From positions 1 to 7,305 of the forward strand of contig CALUQA010000001.1 of NCBI GenBank assembly GCA_944322775.1: a stretch of DNA of 7,305 bases. Direction: 5' to 3'. Under the pieces are notes generated by a model. It made no database searches and was not told the DNA's origin. It saw only the letters and a list, made by a program, of their open reading frames with translations. Origin of the DNA: an uncultured Elusimicrobiales bacterium. Its GTDB lineage: Bacteria; Elusimicrobiota; Elusimicrobia; Elusimicrobiales; Elusimicrobiaceae. The position numbers and the translations under genes were made by a program. Each line of letters starts with the position of its first letter. Positions within the stretch are counted from its first letter, which is position 1. This document shows positions 5,982 through 7,305 of the stretch, one piece after another.

Positions 5982-6632
5982 ATGAAAAAAACACTTATAT
6001 TTATCATTTGTGCCAGTTGCGCCTTCTTGGCACTGCATGCACAAGAATCCCCCACTTTTAAACCAACCACCTTGCAGGAAGCAGGTCTGGTGGACGTAAT
6101 GACGCTGCCCGGGGTGAAGTTCTTTTTGGACATTCGCTACGCCACCCCCAACAATTTTACCGGCAAAGTCATTTATAAAAGTCCGCGCTGCTTTTTACAC
6201 AAAGACGCAGCCCAAGCCTTGGTGCGTGCCGCCCAGGCCGCAGCCAAACTGGACGAACCCTTTACCTTTTGCCTGTGGGATTGTTACCGTCCGCTTTCGG
6301 CCCAGCGCAAACTGTGGCAAACCGTGCCAAACCCCAGTTATGTGGCACCGCCGGCCAAAGGCTCCCGCCACAACCGCGGCATGGCGGTGGATTTAACCCC
6401 GTGTGACTTTGAAGGCAACCCCTTGCCCATGCCCACGGAGTTTGACAGTTTCACCCCGCAGGCGCATATGGATAATTACGACTTGCCGGAAACACCCCTC
6501 AAAAACCGGGAAATCCTAAAAAAAATTATGACGCAGGCCGGCTTTACCTACACGCGCACCGAATGGTGGCATTTTGACAAAACCGGCTGGAAAGATCACC
6601 CCGTACTGGATATCGAAATCCCCGAAAAATAA
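5982..6632 (+). CDS. Secreted zinc D-Ala-D-Ala dipeptidase, VanX/DdpX type (peptidase family M15D)
   Basis: The enzyme cleaves the D-alanyl-D-alanine dipeptide. Start to stop is 216 residues. A signal peptide (MKK, hydrophobic core, cleavage after LHA at residue 20) places it outside the cytoplasm. The catalytic set is intact: zinc ligands His130 and Asp137 in SRHNRGMAVDLTP, His197 and the catalytic-base Glu194 in EWWHFD, and the transition-state Arg103 in DCYRPLSAQ, corresponding to VanX His116, Asp123, His184, Glu181 and Arg71. The exported form fits turnover of peptidoglycan-derived D-Ala-D-Ala. No vanH, vanA or vanRS-like gene is nearby, so glycopeptide resistance is not implied. A TTG ten codons upstream (5952) is in frame but would put the -10 element and extra residues in front of the signal peptide, so the ATG is preferred. 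ddpX-like naming is possible, but orthology is unproven. Confidence 0.92.
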   Translation: MKKTLIFIICASCAFLALHAQESPTFKPTTLQEAGLVDVMTLPGVKFFLDIRYATPNNFTGKVIYKSPRCFLHKDAAQALVRAAQAAAKLDEPFTFCLWDCYRPLSAQRKLWQTVPNPSYVAPPAKGSRHNRGMAVDLTPCDFEGNPLPMPTEFDSFTPQAHMDNYDLPETPLKNREILKKIMTQAGFTYTRTEWWHFDKTGWKDHPVLDIEIPEK

Positions 6633-6635
6633 CAT

Positions 6636-6667
6636 AAAAAAACCGCCTTTTAAAAGGCGGTTTTTTA
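6636..6667. terminator. Bidirectional terminator between convergent genes
   Basis: A perfect 30-bp palindrome (6637-6666) has a GC core of CCGCC (6643-6647) and GGCGG (6656-6660), an A/T centre, an A-run on the left and a T-run on the right. It starts a few bases after the dipeptidase stop and ends one base before the stop codon of the flavin-reductase gene, so each transcript gets a stem plus U-run. Confidence 0.93.
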
Positions 6668-7174
6668 TTAAATCAGATAGCAGGCAGTTATCTCGCCAAA
6701 ATAAAACGTGTGCAAATCGCCGCCGGCTTGCGGGCCGTACCACAGTTTCTTTGCTTCTTCCGGCATGCAATCTTCCGTCATTTCCGTTTTGCACAGCACA
6801 CGGCATTCATACTGGTAGCCTTTGCAGTTAAGCACCGGCACGCTGACCGTTTTGCCGGGCAACAACTCAAAACCGCAAGCTTTTATCTTGTCGGTATCCC
6901 GGCCGGATTTGGTGCCGCAAAAAGCCATCTCTTTACTCATATCCACTGTGGGAACCGTGACGGTAAATTGGGCATTTTTTTCAAGCAGCTCATGGGTAAA
7001 GCGGCTGTGGCGCACCATAACGCCAAAAATGGGTTTTTTCCAGGCCCAACCCAAATATCCCCAACCGATGGACATGGTGTTTACCTTGTCTTCCGCCGCC
7101 GTAGTTAAAAACACTCCTTTGGACAGCAGCTGCAGCGTTTCACGCGCTTTTTCATTAAATTCTATTTCTGTCAT
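6668..7174 (-). CDS. Flavin reductase-like, FMN-binding protein
   Basis: A 168-residue protein of the flavin reductase-like domain family (split-barrel FMN-binding fold, including flavoredoxin and NAD(P)H:flavin oxidoreductases). Family features are NTMSIGWG (32-39) in the flavin-binding region, the RHSRFTHELL segment (55-64), NAQFTVTVP (67-75), FCGTKSGRDTDKI (85-97), and the closing DLHTFYFGEI strand (153-162). There is no signal peptide, so it should be cytoplasmic. The physiological electron donor and acceptor cannot be told from sequence. There are six cysteines, none in an obvious metal-binding motif. GGAGGG (7184 to 7179) four bases before ATG supports the start. It is a single-gene unit, convergent with the dipeptidase gene. 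Confidence 0.88.
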   Translation of the reverse strand: MTEIEFNEKARETLQLLSKGVFLTTAAEDKVNTMSIGWGYLGWAWKKPIFGVMVRHSRFTHELLEKNAQFTVTVPTVDMSKEMAFCGTKSGRDTDKIKACGFELLPGKTVSVPVLNCKGYQYECRVLCKTEMTEDCMPEEAKKLWYGPQAGGDLHTFYFGEITACYLI

Positions 7175-7190
7175 AGTACCCTCCGAGCTT

Positions 7191-7218
7191 ATTATAAAAT
7201 ATTTTTCCGTTTCAACAA
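7191..7218 (-). promoter_or_regulatory. Promoter of the flavin reductase-like gene
   Basis: On the minus strand, -35 TTGTTG (7218 to 7213), a 16-bp spacer and a perfect TATAAT -10 (7196 to 7191) lie 16 bases before the ATG. The expected start near 7184 gives a leader of about ten bases containing the GGAGGG ribosome binding site. It is the strongest sigma-70-type match in the window. Confidence 0.7.
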
Positions 7219-7305
7219 AAGCATGTTACATACAAAAAAAGGACTGTTCGGCTGAATTTTACACCGTATGTTTTGCGTCATGAATAGTACATGAAAAATC
7301 ACGTG

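Noticed and set aside
5982..6632. A vancomycin resistance determinant
   Set aside because: Only the dipeptidase is present, it is exported, and no vanH, vanA, vanR or vanS-like gene is in the window.
7188..7305. A short open minus-strand frame entering from the right edge
   Set aside because: It is AT-rich, lacks the Ala/Gly/Lys-rich character of genes here, runs through the flavin-reductase promoter, and has no recognisable motif.

Overview
The window is a compact stretch of bacterial chromosome of mid GC content. It holds housekeeping genes and secreted proteins of a cell that exports proteins through Sec-type signal peptides. The species cannot be fixed from the sequence. The mix of essential genes, secreted ankyrin and orphan proteins, short intergenic gaps and hairpin terminators suggests a host-associated bacterium, possibly an Elusimicrobiota-like lineage; that is an impression, not a demonstration. 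No rRNA, tRNA, CRISPR array, transposase or integrase is visible.

Layout. Positions 1-1906 (minus strand) carry translation and RNA housekeeping genes. era has its own hairpin terminator, followed by smpB and pyrR as a two-gene unit; pyrR runs off the left edge. Positions 1997-3259 (minus) encode an exported ankyrin-repeat protein with its own promoter and a strong terminator. Positions 3369-5851 (minus) encode a large exported protein of no family I recognise. It is split into two overlapping reading frames by a single -1 frame change near 5040. Positions 5982-6632 (plus) encode a secreted D-Ala-D-Ala dipeptidase of the VanX/DdpX type, transcribed divergently from the large protein. Positions 6668-7174 (minus) encode a flavin-reductase-like FMN protein, convergent with the dipeptidase across a perfectly symmetric bidirectional terminator. 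The last 130 bases hold the promoter of that gene and no supportable gene beyond it.

Regulation is the most informative layer. Three genes (smpB, era and the dipeptidase) have a TANNNT -10-like hexamer exactly six bases before ATG and no Shine-Dalgarno sequence, which suggests leaderless mRNAs. The other genes have purine-rich ribosome binding sites. Two intergenic regions carry repeated motifs that look like operators: two GGGT-N6/7-ACCC palindromes 22 bp apart at the ankyrin gene promoter, and a GGCCTA-type array at 10-12 bp steps upstream of the dipeptidase.

The genes do not form one pathway. The secreted ankyrin protein, the large orphan secreted protein and the dipeptidase all act outside the cytoplasm, and the latter two share a divergent promoter region. 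A link to the cell envelope is possible but inferred only from position and signal peptides. No defence or mobile system is visible.
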